Shown: one piece after another, positions 49,275 through 60,982 of the stretch
Position numbering within the stretch: position 1 is the stretch's first letter
How the letters are laid out: every line of letters starts with the position of its first letter
From: Anastatus disparis
Taxonomy: Eukaryota; Arthropoda; Insecta; Hymenoptera; Eupelmidae
Direction of reading: 5' to 3'
Assembly (NCBI GenBank): GCA_017163975.1
Contig: JAFFSR010000245.1
Coordinates: 2,619,001 to 2,683,000, forward strand
DNA length: 64,000 bases
The notes under the pieces: generated by a model
What the model saw: only the letters and a program-made list of their open reading frames with translations
What the model was told of the DNA's origin: nothing
Databases searched by the model: none
Translations under genes and position numbers: made by a program

Positions 49275-49661
49275 CACTGAGAGAAATCGGCTATTGAAGT
49301 AAGTGGAATCCACCTGCCGCAAACAGAAATTCTTCTTATTTTACATCCTAATAACGATCTACTTAAATCAAGCATAAAATCTGTTTGCTACAATCCACTA
49401 GCCGCAAATGAATATTTATTTGGTTCAAATAAATTTATCTACTAATCGTACGTGGATATAAGAAAAAAGTAAAATCCACTTGCAATCAGTGGATTTCAGT
49501 TTGATGTAAACATACATCCACTTAATGCAAATAGATTTCATGTTGAATCATTTTCCGAAATAATAGATTTCTACTTCTATGAAGTGGATTACATGTCGAT
49601 TCAAACAGATTGCACTCAAATCGAATGTTCTTCTTGTTTCAAGAGCGGATTTCTCTCAGTG
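49275..49661. mobile_element. 387-bp MITE, CACTGAGAGAAATC ends
   Basis: Both ends read CACTGAGAGAAATC, inverted. The interior repeats the phrase for a cacttgc/aagtggat-type motif several times in both orientations (for example gtggaatccacctgccgca and atccactagccgcaaa), probably transposase-binding repeats. The flanks show no clear target duplication. There is no coding capacity. Confidence 0.8.
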
Positions 49662-51466
49662 TGAGGCCAGTCTTTTATATACCAAAAAGGCCCAAGTTTA
49701 TTTAGAAATTTTTTGGCACAGGACTGTCTCGCTTCTTGATGTCATCCACTAAAGTAGCGTCATTATTTATTAGAGGGGATATTAATAACTTTTTACTTTC
49801 GTCTCTCTCTATCCATCTATCTTATCGTTCTTGGAAGTAAGTAAGAAAATATGATTAAAATATTCAAAAATAATATCTTAATGTTGGAAACATCGAAATA
49901 ATGAATCTTCAATGTATGAAATATAATTATTTAAATAAAATAAGAACAAATTGAAAAATAAGCGTAAGAATTATAAAAACCTTAAAAGTAATAATAATAA
50001 TACACAAAAACTTGAATAAATTTTCAATAAAATAACTGAAATTTTATCGCACACACATAAAAATTCATTTACAAAATAAGTGAAAATTCATTTAGAAAAC
50101 AAATAAATTTTCATACTTAAAAATTCATGAATTTGAATAATAAGTCTGATTTCTTGTATAAAATAATTGTTAACATTAAAAACATTTATATGTTAAATTA
50201 ATGATATCCATGAAGTTTTTCATAAGAATCTTTACCAATAACGGAAATAGTGCATTGTGAACCAAGAACTCAAAATAGGGGATTCCAGCCAGAGTGCGAA
50301 TGAGCGCCAGAGCGAAGTGAGGACGCTAAATTCGCACGAAGGCCGTGAATCCCCTTGCGCCCGTGGTAAACATATCGTTTTTTTATCTAAAGGGTGAAAA
50401 ATTAGATTTCTATGCTTGTCAAGCGGGCGCAAAATAGTACGTTCCCGCCCTAGGGCGGTAATTTACTATTTTGCGCCTGCCTGACAAGCATAGAAAATCG
50501 AATTTTGCGCCCTGAGGGTCAAAAAATAAATTTTTATTCACTTAGAGTAAACTGAAAGTTACTGAACATTTAAAATATTTTAACAATGTAGTACTACCTT
50601 CAACGTTTAATAGTTTAACACAGGTTCAAGTTTTCATTTACAAGTAGTATTAAAAATAAGATTTTACTAAATCTGTTTAAGATTTTTAGTAAGTAAAAAA
50701 AAAGAGAAAAGAAATTATTAATTTTGTTACTTTGATTTAGTTAACAGTATAAGAAAAAGCAAGTGACTAAATTCTTAATCCAAACAAAATTATCTTTTTA
50801 GTAAGTATTTTGCGACGGACACCTGATCGTTTGGTAGTCGCAAAAGCCAGTGCCACTTATTATGGCTAAAATACATGTCTCTTTGAAAAATGCGCCAGCT
50901 GTTTATGAATACACTTCCTGTATTCTTTATACCCGCAAAATCTTATTCAATTATAAAAAAATTTTTATATATCTTAAATATAATTATTAACATAGTTTTT
51001 CTCTTTAAAAAAGAAAAGTTAAATAAATGCTTAAAATTATATATAATGCCTCATAATTAATATAATTTTATAATATAATTTTTTTAACAAAATTTTATTC
51101 AAAATTTGTTTACGGAGAAAAAGACTATCGGCATAAAAAAAGGGCAAAAATTTTGGATTTTTTTAAAGGGTACATGACACCTCTTATAGTTTATTTATAA
51201 TAAACCTAACCTCAATGACTACTAATACTATTTATTATCTCATTCTCATCTCACTCTACTTATTCTCTCATACACACACAGGTCAATTATAAATGGGTGA
51301 TAAATAAAGATTTAAAGAATGAGAAAAATTAAAAGAAAATTTTAAGCAACTCACGGGATATCTATGAAATCTCTTGATTTGATTTATCGTCTCTCGATGC
51401 TATTCTTCTTTCGATGTTTCTCTTCTCTTGAACTCTCTCTTCTCTCGATATTTTTTTAGCGACCCA
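49662..51466. other. Non-coding spacer with two GC-rich hairpins and Gypsy 3' flank
   Basis: Hairpin a (50276-50355) has an aggggattc stem and a loop with agcgaagtgagg. Hairpin b (50396-50515) has arms around tttctatgcttgtcaagcgg and ggcgcaaaatagta. Together they look like a MITE related in style to 22554-22773. Bases 51380-51450, read on the minus strand, form a purine-rich run (gagagaagagagag), a possible polypurine tract following the zinc-knuckle ORF. Confidence 0.55.
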
Positions 51467-52919
51467 TTAATGGCGTCGCTCCAGTGGGCGCTCCTGAGAA
51501 AAACCAGGAGTGGCCATCCTCAACAAGACTTCCTGAAGGTCTCGGGGAAGGGTTCGAATCCTCTCAGCTAACCTAAAGACTTCACTGAGTCGATTCATCT
51601 CTCTATCATTGTCGCGAGAGGTGAATCGACGAGCTCGCTCGCAATGATCTGTGCTTGGCTGGTGAGTGCGGCATAGAGTGTGAGGTCGACGACTTGAACT
51701 TCTTGGTCGATGATCTCGTGCTCTACTTCTCACCTTTCTATCTCTCTTTCTCTTACACAAATGGGGTTAATCGCCTCCCTAGATAGTGGTAGGGATCTCT
51801 CTCTCCGCCTCGACGGCGATCGCCTTCTTTTACTTCACGTAAACTCCGCATGTGCCTCACTACAACATGGGCAGCTGGACAAATCCTCGTATCTTCTGCC
51901 ACAGTTGTAGCAGAAAGAGTCTACAAAATCACGAGGACAATAAAACCTGGAGTGTCCCAGCTGCCAACAGATGTAACAGGTATACAATGGCGTACGGTGG
52001 CAGGTCAAGGTGAGGCTCAGTAGGGGTGGGCTTCAGATCCTCAAAGAGAGCTCCTCTAGTCTTAACTGGTAGGGGTGGATGACCTCAGCTCCGACTCCTC
52101 GCTCTGTTTTCCCTCTCCCAATGTTACGCAGGTCCTGCTAGAGGCGAAGGAAGAACTCTGTTAGGTGAAGGGCTTCGAGCAGAGTAGCAGTCGCCCAGTT
52201 GGAGTTGACGTCAAGAGTTCCTACTCCGCTCTCGGCTGCGTCTAGATGGACTGACGCGGGTGTCTAGTGGAGTAAAGGTGACTGTATCTTTCGGTTCTGG
52301 TTCGTACTCCTCTTCTCCTCGATTCCACGCCAAAGACTCCACTACTCTCGACAGGCAGATATCTATTATCCAGTTGTCTTCAGACTCCAGCCGATTCTCT
52401 CTTTGCCTCTCTACTCTCTCGATCCTCCAAGCTCTCGATGATATCAAAAACCATCTCCAAAGCTACCATCTTCGCCTCTTCCTTTTCCTCTTCCTCTTTT
52501 CTGAGTCTCGAATGAGAACTAGCAATAGTGATGAGGAAAGTTGACTCTTTCTCATCACCCCTCTTAAGCTCTTCGATAGTAGCTTGGCCCGTCTTAAGAA
52601 GCCACTGATACTTGGCTTCTCTCATCTCCTTTCCTTTATCTTCTTTCTCCTGCTCTCGAAACCTTTCGTATCTTATTCTCTCTCTCTCTTCTTCCTCTGG
52701 AGCTAGACGCAGCTCTTATTCCAGCTGGTCTGCCCAACTGTCCGGGTTGATTTCAGAGAGTGGAGATTGGTGTCGACTCCCGGTTCTCTCCTCTAACTCA
52801 ACCTCATCAGCCCACGTAAGTACACGATGAGCCAGGGGATGGAATTCCGGCTTAGCCCGATGGCCAGGTGTACTACGTGAGACTATCGATGGTGATTTAC
52901 GCCCGGTACGTCTTGACAT
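51467..52919 (-). pseudogene. Gag-like ORF with zinc knuckles, downstream of Gypsy integrase
   Basis: Minus-strand reading starts at ATG 52919, just after a splice-acceptor-like attaacag. It gives a basic N-terminus, a long acidic, coiled-coil-like part with runs of E and K, then zinc knuckles near 51990-51850. CYICWQLGHSRFYC has the full C-x2-C-x4-H-x4-C pattern; CYNCGRRYEDLSSC lacks the H. A very basic R/S-rich tail ends at 51467. One internal stop (52716) and one frame change near 52390 break it. Zinc knuckles bind retroelement RNA. The ORF lies 3' of integrase, where env or nothing would be expected. Confidence 0.7.
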
Positions 52920-53124
52920 CTGTTAATATAAAAAAAATAAAAAGGGAAATTTTACTTCTTGTAAGGAAACTCTGTCTTGACATGCTTTACTACCGACTGG
53001 ACAACCTTTACCATTGGGTTATCTCGAGGCACAAACCAACACCAAGATAATGCAGCTATAGAATTACACTTAAAATAACATGCTCTCGAAAAATTTTTAA
53101 TTTAAAATAAGTGGGTTTACTGCT

Positions 53125-53860
53125 CTCGATTTGTTCGCGAGGGTAAATATCGTTTTAACTCGGATACGTGTACCTTCGCATTTCTACGACCATCTTTCAT
53201 CTCTAAAACTTATACTACAGGTGATTTCACCTCAATAATACAAAATGGACTTTCATGGAGAAGTCTTGTGTCCCTTTTGATAACACCTGTGCTCTTCTCA
53301 ATACTTGATCTCTTACATTAAACATTACGTCTCTTTTATTCTGGTCGTATCTCTTAGCCTGCTTATTTTGAGCTTCATCAATATTTCAAGTCACCAAATC
53401 TCTCACAGATTTCTGGATCTAATTTCAATTTAGGTCTTCTGGTCTCGATTTCTCTCCGTAAACTCTTCATTGGTGCACGATTACGACCATAATTCAGAAA
53501 TGCTGATGATACTTTTGTTGAAGCTTGTGTAGCTGTATTAACAGCATGTCTGAACTCATGTAGATGATAGTCCCAGTCTCGATGATCTGATCCAATAAAG
53601 ATCAAAATCATAGTCTTTTAAGTCCTATTTATTCTCTCAACTGAGTTTGCCTGGGGGTAATATGGTGGAATAGTCACATGCTTCACACCATACTCGTCCA
53701 AAGTATTCGTTGACCACTTATTATCAAATTCTTTACCATTATCAGTTAGTAAATAATTAGGAGCTTCCCATCTAAATAATATCAGCCATTGAAATGCTCT
53801 CGATACTCCTTTACCATCTGCAGTTCTCAATGATTTCAATTCTATCCAGCGAATGAACAA
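53125..53860 (-). pseudogene. Gypsy-type (Ty3) integrase, C-terminal half
   Basis: Minus-strand translation shows the second catalytic D in LLTDNGKEFDNKW, then GVKHVTIPPYYPQANSVERINRT with the catalytic E. A stop and the C-terminal region HLHEFRHAVNTATQAST (around 53540) follow. The sequence continues with QAKRYDQNKRD and VRDQVLRRAQVLS and, after frame changes, a tail ending KVHVSELKRYLPS near 53125. The zinc finger and the first catalytic D are missing because the sequence is cut at 53877 by the inverted arm. Several stops make it inactive. It integrates retroelement cDNA in living relatives. Confidence 0.85.
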
Positions 53861-54842
53861 ATCTTAGAACACTAATATATTCTTTTATGGACTGATGGAA
53901 ACTGATTTGAATAGCATTTCTTGAGATTTGTTGAAATTAAAGTACCTACTGATCTACATTATTAAGTTCAGTTTAGAAATAATTGATTCTAATTCTTGTT
54001 GTATTTTTTTGGTCTAATTTATTATATTCACATTAGTAAATAATATTCTCGTTTTATAATAATTGATTTTGATTTTAATTTTAATTTATCCAATGATGTG
54101 ACAACAATAATTAAATGTAATCATGTATAAAAACTTGGGAGTCATTTAAACAAATAATAAAATCAGTATATCATAGACATTAGTATATATTAATATTAAA
54201 TTTGTTTATTCTTATTGTCAGTAATGTATGAGTAAACTCATGTCTCTTGGTATCTTACTAGGAGAGGTCTAGGACTCCGGGTGATGGATTTTGATGAAAC
54301 AGCACAGATCTTTTCCTTTTCATACGAAGTTTGTGCAGTTTTAGACCCTTACACTCAATAGTTTTGAAGATATTCATATACCATATTTTTTCAGCTTATA
54401 TGAGTTGAAATCCCCATGAAACATATTTATCACTTCTACATCTATAACAATCTTCAAAATTATTTATATACTAAAAACCTGGGAATGCATTTTCTTGAAT
54501 AATTATAAGATTTTAATTTGACTTTAATTGACGCGATGCTCTGATAAATAGATAGATAAAGTAGACGTATTTATTTTCAACTTGTATCCCACTTCACAGT
54601 AACACAGCTTTTAATATATCTGAAAATATGTGATCAATTTCACAAAAATAAAGTAAAATAACTAATATTAATACAACCCATGTAGTATCATTTTGCAAAT
54701 TGTTTTGGAACAATTTCAATTTTAAGACTAAAGAAATTTAGCTAAAAATCATATTTTTCATTATCGTTAACTACATTTAAATTTTTTTAAAGGGATCGGC
54801 CGGGATCACCACTCTGAAATTTGTAGGCTATATTTATACATA

Positions 54843-55023
54843 TATAACATATATAAGTATAAAAAATTATTAAAATGATATGAATATCTTTTTATGTTTA
54901 ATAATTGTTTGTACTTACCTAAGTAATACTTATAATTTTATTTTCAGTAATATTTTTTTTTAATACGATCGTGTAACACTATTAAAAATTATTCACTATT
55001 TTATTTCATATTTTTATTTATAC

Positions 55024-55074
<51 letters not shown>

Positions 55075-56804
55075 ATATTATATAGTTATATAAAAAAAAA
55101 TATACCTCCTCTCCTACCCCTCATTATTCCTCCCCTTATTTTGTATGCTTAAAACATCACAATTCACCCCTCAAAATAACGTAAAAATCTGTCTGATCTT
55201 TTTTGGAAAAAAAAAACAAGACACCCCTCACTACCCAAATCACCTCTTTTGCTACCCCTCATACATCACTCATTTACTCCTTAGATGATGTAGCTAAATA
55301 CACCTTATTTTACCAATGCATTTGTTACTTATTCCCTGTACCATTACTACCCTTCACTACTACCCCTCATTATATTTCACTCCTCCTAAAAAATCACAAG
55401 TCACCCCTCAAAGTAACATAAAAATGTCTCTTGAAATGGCTTCTTTTTAAAAAAATAAAAAAGATACCCCTCGCTACCTAAGTCATCCCTCACTACCCAA
55501 GTCACCCTTCATAACCTCTTATACCCCTCATACACTCTTTATAAAATCATTATAAACCATTAAGAAAAAACTTCAAAAAATTTTTAAATTTTATATTTAT
55601 GAAATACGTAATGGAGTATACATTTAATACATAGTTATTAATATTATAGATTGTTGATATAATTATTTTTTAACCATCAACTAATATCTTAGTTCCTTAG
55701 ACAACTTTCCACACCACCCATACTGAGACAAAAAAAATAAGAAACTTCTACTTGCAACATTTAAGCTTACTTTTTTTTGTGTCCAAGCTGTACTTGCCTA
55801 AAACAAAAGCACATTTTACTTTGTGATAATTAGTCATTATTTTGGTTAGAAAAACTTATCAAAAAATTTCCTACGTCTAAGACATTCTTCTTCCAGGTTA
55901 GCTTAAATTTGTTTTCTTGTTTTAGTCTTAAGTTGATCTTGTGAAAGTCTTAAATAGAAGTTTTTATTTTTTTTATCAGTATAATGAGATATTGTCAATG
56001 GCCCGTTGGGTTTTTTATTTTTGTTTTTAATGAAAATTTAAATATTAAAAGTGGTACCCTTCGCCAATAGCCTTACATAACCACTTTTAAAATAATTTAA
56101 ATTTAAAAAATTTTTTCACATTTCTTTAAATGTCAAAAATAATAATGTTATTGTATATTTACATTATTTAAAAGGAACAAAATTATAATAATTATTAATT
56201 CATTTATTTATAAAAAAGTAAAAAAAATTATATTTTTAATGTAAAATTTTCTTTTAAACTCTTTATACAAGTATATAAAGTTATATAATTTTTATTTCAT
56301 TTATTTTTAATATTTTCAATATTTTAAGGAATATATTTTTATCTTTTTTTGTTTGTTTATATTTGATCATTAATTTTATCATAATAACAATTATATAATA
56401 AATCATAAATTTTATAAAGAGTGTGATATTACTTTTTTATATTTAAATAAATAATTTAAATATATTCAATTCTTTAAAAAACGATTCTGTATAAATTTAT
56501 AATATATTTTTAATATATTTACCTTAAAATTATAACTATAATTATTATTATTTTCTTACCTAATTTGTTGTTTCTAATATATATTTAAATTAATCTAAAA
56601 TAAAATAAATCATAATTAATTATTTTATAAAGAAATATAAAATTATAATTTTGAATTATCAATTTACAATTTCATATTTAAAATTATGTTGTTAAAACTC
56701 TTTATATTGAAATATAAAGTTATATAACTTTTATTTTATTTTTTTAAATATTTTTAAACTTTGAAAAAATATAGTTTAATTTTTTATAGTGTTTCAATTA
56801 ATAA
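54843..56804. other. (TA)n, pyrimidine-rich tract and AT-rich DNA
   Basis: A (TA)n tract lies at 55028-55069. From 55085 to 55560 the plus strand is strikingly rich in cccctca and tacccc phrases and poor in G; a similar tract after a (TA)n run exists at 37290-37395. The block ccttcgccaatagccttaca (56052-56085) repeats 44945-44975. No gene is recognised before the Helitron fragment. Confidence 0.5.
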
Positions 56805-57029
56805 CCATTTATTTTATATAGGAAACAATTCCCTATTGTATTAGCTTTTGTTATGACTATAAATAAATCACAAGGTCAAAGTTTTAAAAACGTAGGAATA
56901 TTCATAAGAAAACCATTATTTCCACATGGACAATTATATGTTGCTCTTTTAAGAAGCAAAAATCCCTCTAAAATATATATTCAAAATGAGTTAACCAATA
57001 TAGTATGGAAAGAAGTACTAGAGAAATAA
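56805..57029 (+). pseudogene. Helitron PIF1-type helicase, C-terminal fragment
   Basis: A 75-codon plus-strand segment begins after a stop and shows [42 protein letters not shown] and IYIQNE before a stop. It is clearly homologous to the fragment at 8288-8587 in the same region of the helicase; the VALSR arginine finger region reads VALLRSK here. Everything upstream is lost. With the terminus at 60969 it marks a Helitron copy about 4.2 kb long in this window, inflated by insertions. Confidence 0.85.
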
Positions 57030-57296
57030 CCAAAAAAAAAATAATAACTTCAATTTTCTTAGTATTAAAAATATATTTATATTTCTTACATATTAATAAA
57101 ATATTTGTTTTTTTGGATATAACATAATAAAACAGAAAATAAAAGCATACTTTAAATTTTCTATAAAAAAAATTTAATATAAAATAATGAAAAAGAAAAT
57201 AAAAACAAACTTTAAATTTTCTATAAAATAAATTAATAACAAAATTATTCAAAGAACAATTTAATTAATACTAATAATAATTAAATCATTAAAAAA

Positions 57297-57565
57297 TGGA
57301 ATGGGATCCAATTTTAAATGAATATATTGTTGTAGAAAACTTACAACATCACGAAGATTTAGATTATTTAAAAAACTAAATGAACGAATTTGAAAGATTT
57401 CAAGAGCAGTACGAAGAATATATGGAAAATTTGAATGAAAATACAGATTTATCTTGATCAAATAACGCAATTAATAACTATATCGGTATCGAAAATGAAA
57501 AAATTCATTTTGAAAATTGGAACAACGTAACATATTATAAATATATGACAAATAAAATTATTTAA
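57297..57565 (+). pseudogene. Small Helitron-associated ORF, broken copy
   Basis: Reading from ATG 57297 gives an acidic peptide starting MEWDPILNEYIVVENL, broken by stops at about 57377 and 57457. It ends with NEKIHFENWNNVTYYKYMTN and a stop at 57565. The HF-x2-W-x2-V and KY-x-T-x-K pattern matches that of the ORF at 7399-7683, which has the same position relative to a Helitron helicase. The function is unknown. Confidence 0.4.
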
Positions 57566-58661
57566 TATAAGTTAGAAATACGTGATCCAATAATAGAATA
57601 TTATATTACCACTCATAATACAATATATTATAGATATTTATTACGTATTGCTAATATAATTTTCTTTATATTATAAAATATAATATAAAATATGTTTAGG
57701 TAATAAATCGATAAAAATAATAAATATATCTTTTATAATAACAGAAAATTAATCAAATATATTAAAAAAGAAAATTGACATACACTTCATACATCAAAAA
57801 GACTTAATTGCATTAAGATATATTTAAAAAGAAATAAATACAATTTAATAAAATAGATAATATATATTTTACAATTTTATTTATGAAGTACATGGATTAC
57901 TAATTAATTGAATTAATATTATTATAATTATGATAATGGCATTAAAAAATACAAAAAAAAAAAAATTATAATCCTATTATAACTTATACATTTTTAATTG
58001 AATTTAAATATAATAAAATGTTTGAACAATAAATAAAAAATTATTTTATCAAACAAAAAAGAAATTAATAAAATTCATATCATTATGTATCATATTATAT
58101 TAATTTTTTTAGTTAGTAAATAATATTAAAAATTATTTATTATTAAATAAATAATCGATTATTTCAATAAAAACAAACATGAAAATACATTCTATTAATT
58201 TATTAGTTTTTTTTATTATTAAAAATTATTTTAATATATCTTTTTTAATACTAGCATGAAAATCAAGGATATTAAAAAGCAATATAAATATATATTTTAT
58301 ACATCCAAAAGACTTAAAAATAAAATTAAAATAATTTATAAATAAGGAAAAATTATATGATTTAATTTTATCGTTTTATTTATGGAATATATTAATTAAT
58401 AATATTATAATTATCATAATGATATAGAAATTTATTTTAAAATGTATACTTTGAATAAAACTAATATTAATTAAAAATAAAATGAAATATATTAATTTCG
58501 AGTATATAAATTAAAGATACTAAATATTATAAAAAAATAACAATAATTAATATTAAAATATAAGAAATAATTGAAAAATTTTAAATAATAATAATATTAA
58601 AAAACATAGAGTTCAATTAGGTATTAAACTTTAAATTTAGAATAATTATAATAAAAAAAAT
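57566..58661. other. Very AT-rich Helitron interior
   Basis: No coding pattern; almost entirely A and T with short tandem phrases. It is bounded by the Helitron ORFs on the left and the inserted retrotransposon on the right. Confidence 0.4.
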
Positions 58662-58668
58662 TCTGTTC

Positions 58669-60264
58669 AAAGTAAGCAGCTCGCAACCGCCCTGCTGTTC
58701 CCACATCTTGATTACTGCTCAATGGTTTTGCTCAATGCTTCGCAGGAGTTACGAGAACGGCTATAGACAATGCAAAATTCATGTGTGAGATATGTGTTAG
58801 GCGTGAGCATGGGTGATCACATCTCTCCCCTAGACATGCTTTGGGTTGGCTACGTACTGACTTGAGGCGACAGTATTTTATGGCTATACTTATGTACAAA
58901 ATCGTACGTATGAATACTCCCGAATATCTAGTGGATCTCTTCACTAGATATATACCCGGAGCGACCACTACACTGAAAAAAAAAGCAAATTCAAGTCGGT
59001 TCCCATGTTAAAACAACATGGCTTCATATGCAAGTAGATTTCAGTAATATCATCATAGGAACCATGCAATGTTATTTTAGCAACCATGCTAAAACAGCAT
59101 GGTGCGCCAACCAAGTCATTTTTATTAGAAGTAACATTTATGATTTATCGTAAATAAATCATATTTGTTTAACAAAATTTTATTAAATAACCGTACATTT
59201 CTATTTAAATATTTGTTGTATATACACGTATCTATACTAAAATACGTTTTTTAAAAAAGTTTTAAAAAAATTTTGAGGTTATGTACAAAAATATACTAGA
59301 AAATTTTGACACAAATTCAGAAAAATTTCGTTAAATAGGATATTGTTACACGAAATTATCTATCATATATAAACATTTTTGTTGAATAGTTTTTATTATT
59401 TATTATTTTTATGAAGATTCGTTGATTACTATACTTAATGCAACAATAACGTATCTCTGTAGATTCAAAATGGTTATTATATTAAAATGACATAACAGGC
59501 ACTATGCTGTTTTAGCATGGCTCTACGATGTCATGTTTGCTTATTTTTTTTTTCAGTGTAGGGGTAAGATTAAAGATCTTGCGGTGCCCTTCATGCGCAC
59601 TGAGACTGGAAGAAATTCCTTTTAACTTCAAGGTGCGCATTTTTGGAACTTCCTACCTGCTGATATTAAAAATCTTCCATCAATCAGCAGGTTTAAAGCC
59701 GCTCTGAGGAGGTATTTACTCGACCTCGATTAAACAGTATTATTTTCGGACTATATCATATGTGTTAATTTATTATGTGATGTACCTTTTATAGATTTAA
59801 GGCATGATTGTATTTATTAGCGTGAATGTAGGATGTGTGTACATAGAGTGAATGATTATATTTTTATCAGATTGACTTGTATATTACTGTACATTCAATT
59901 TTGCTGTAATTTTAACTTACTGTATACTGCTGATATTTTGACTGCGCTCTTTACACGCTTGATTTTATGTAATTCTTCTGACTGATAGATATTTGAGACT
60001 GATATTTTTAACTATATTATTTATACTCTTTGCGTGTATTTATTTGTGTTATCTGTGATATCACTTTTATTTAATTTATTGACGTACTATTACAGTATTA
60101 CTATCTCTATTATATTTTATGACTGTGATATCATACTGTACTATTTTAATTTTATATATGCAAGGCTATTTCAAGTATTTTATGTATTTTTAACTTCATT
60201 TATAATTTTACACGCTCTTTTTGTAATTATAATACAAAATAAAACAATATCTAATCTAATCTAA
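58669..60264 (+). pseudogene. 5'-truncated non-LTR retrotransposon, RT C-terminus and tail
   Basis: Plus-strand reading (with breaks) gives QLATALLFPHLDYCSMVLL, GDHISPLDMLW, then after the MITE at 58971-59558 the end KDLAVPFMRTETGRNSF and RFKAALRRYLLDLD with a stop near 59733. This is the RT C-terminal region of a Jockey/CR1-like lineage. The 3' UTR ends in a ctaat/ctaat repeat. The heptamer TCTGTTC flanks both sides (58662-58668 and 60265-60271), a likely target duplication. The catalytic YADD lies upstream and is not included, so the copy is dead on arrival. Confidence 0.8.
58971..59558. mobile_element. 588-bp MITE with TA duplication, CACTGAAAAAAA ends
   Basis: Ends read CACTGAAAAAAAA and the inverse, flanked by TA at 58969-58970 and 59559-59560. 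The interior carries a catgctaaaacagcatgg-type palindromic phrase near both ends, a likely binding site repeat. It interrupts the RT C-terminus, whose reading resumes after it. TA duplication suggests a Tc1/mariner-type origin. Confidence 0.9.
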
Positions 60265-60271
60265 TCTGTTC

Positions 60272-60925
60272 TATATTATTGTAAGACATGTTACAATAAT
60301 ATTTAATTGAAAAATACCAAGTTATAATAATTATTCTAAAATACATACTTAAACAAAGATTTAAAAGAGATAAATATTGATTGGAAAATTGTTACATAAC
60401 AATAATATAATAACAAATTGTACAAATAATAAAATTTGACTTTTAAAACTCTGTTTAAATATGTAATACTGATGGTGGAGGATGGATTGTACATAGAGTC
60501 AATGGTATAAGGAGAAAGGAATATAGACTCTTATGGTTGTGTAGGGCTACAGACGAAGGGAATCATAATTTTATTTTAAATTATTGTATAAAAATGGAAT
60601 AATTTTAGTTAATTTTAACATGTCTTAAAATAACTTATTATAATTATAACATTTATAACATTCTAATATGATATAACAATATAAATTATTATATTGATTT
60701 TATATAATTATTTAAATTAAAACAAAAAAAACCAACGCGCCGTAATACCATACATTTTTTATTATTTAATTTATATTATAAATTATTAACTGTAAGGTAT
60801 TATTGACAGTACCTCTTCAGGTGGTGTGGAAATCTGTCTGAACAAATATATAATTAATATCAATTTTATTAATAATTTTTGTCAGTACGAATTTCATTAC
60901 TGACTGATATTTTTTAATGTAAATA
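60272..60925 (+). mobile_element. Helitron 3' region
   Basis: Non-coding AT-rich DNA. The blocks ccaacgcgccgtaata (60732-60748) and aggtggtgtgga (60823-60835) correspond in inverted order to 7085-7135, which also lies downstream of a Helitron helicase. This supports a shared Helitron 3' untranslated part. Confidence 0.5.
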
Positions 60926-60969
60926 TGCACGGGGGTTGGCGAGCAGCGCGAGCAGGGGGTACCCCCTAG
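60926..60969 (+). mobile_element. Helitron 3' terminus
   Basis: The terminus contains gggggttggcgagcagcgcg and a short palindrome gggggtaccccc immediately followed by CTAG and a T. Helitrons characteristically end in CTRR with a hairpin just upstream and insert before T. The terminus closes the Helitron whose helicase fragment starts at 56805. Confidence 0.8.
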
Positions 60970-60982
60970 TATATATATATAT

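Larger units (their letters stand above)
47071..54842. repeat. Pair of near-identical 965-bp inverted arms around a 5.8-kb spacer
   Basis: Bases 47071-48035 and 53877-54842 are inverted copies; long portions compared by eye are identical and only single differences were found. Each arm contains one end of the ACTAGGAGAG element family (ends at 47664 and 54257) plus flanking sequence. The arms are therefore mosaic, which fits a recent inverted duplication or gene conversion as well as transposon TIRs. The right arm abuts the truncated Gypsy integrase directly. No target duplication was found at the outer ends. Confidence 0.85.

Noticed and set aside
51467..53860. Integrated virus or endogenous retrovirus with envelope
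   Set aside because: No envelope-like protein with signal peptide or membrane anchor is present; the downstream ORF has zinc knuckles and a charged coiled coil, which fits a gag-like protein.
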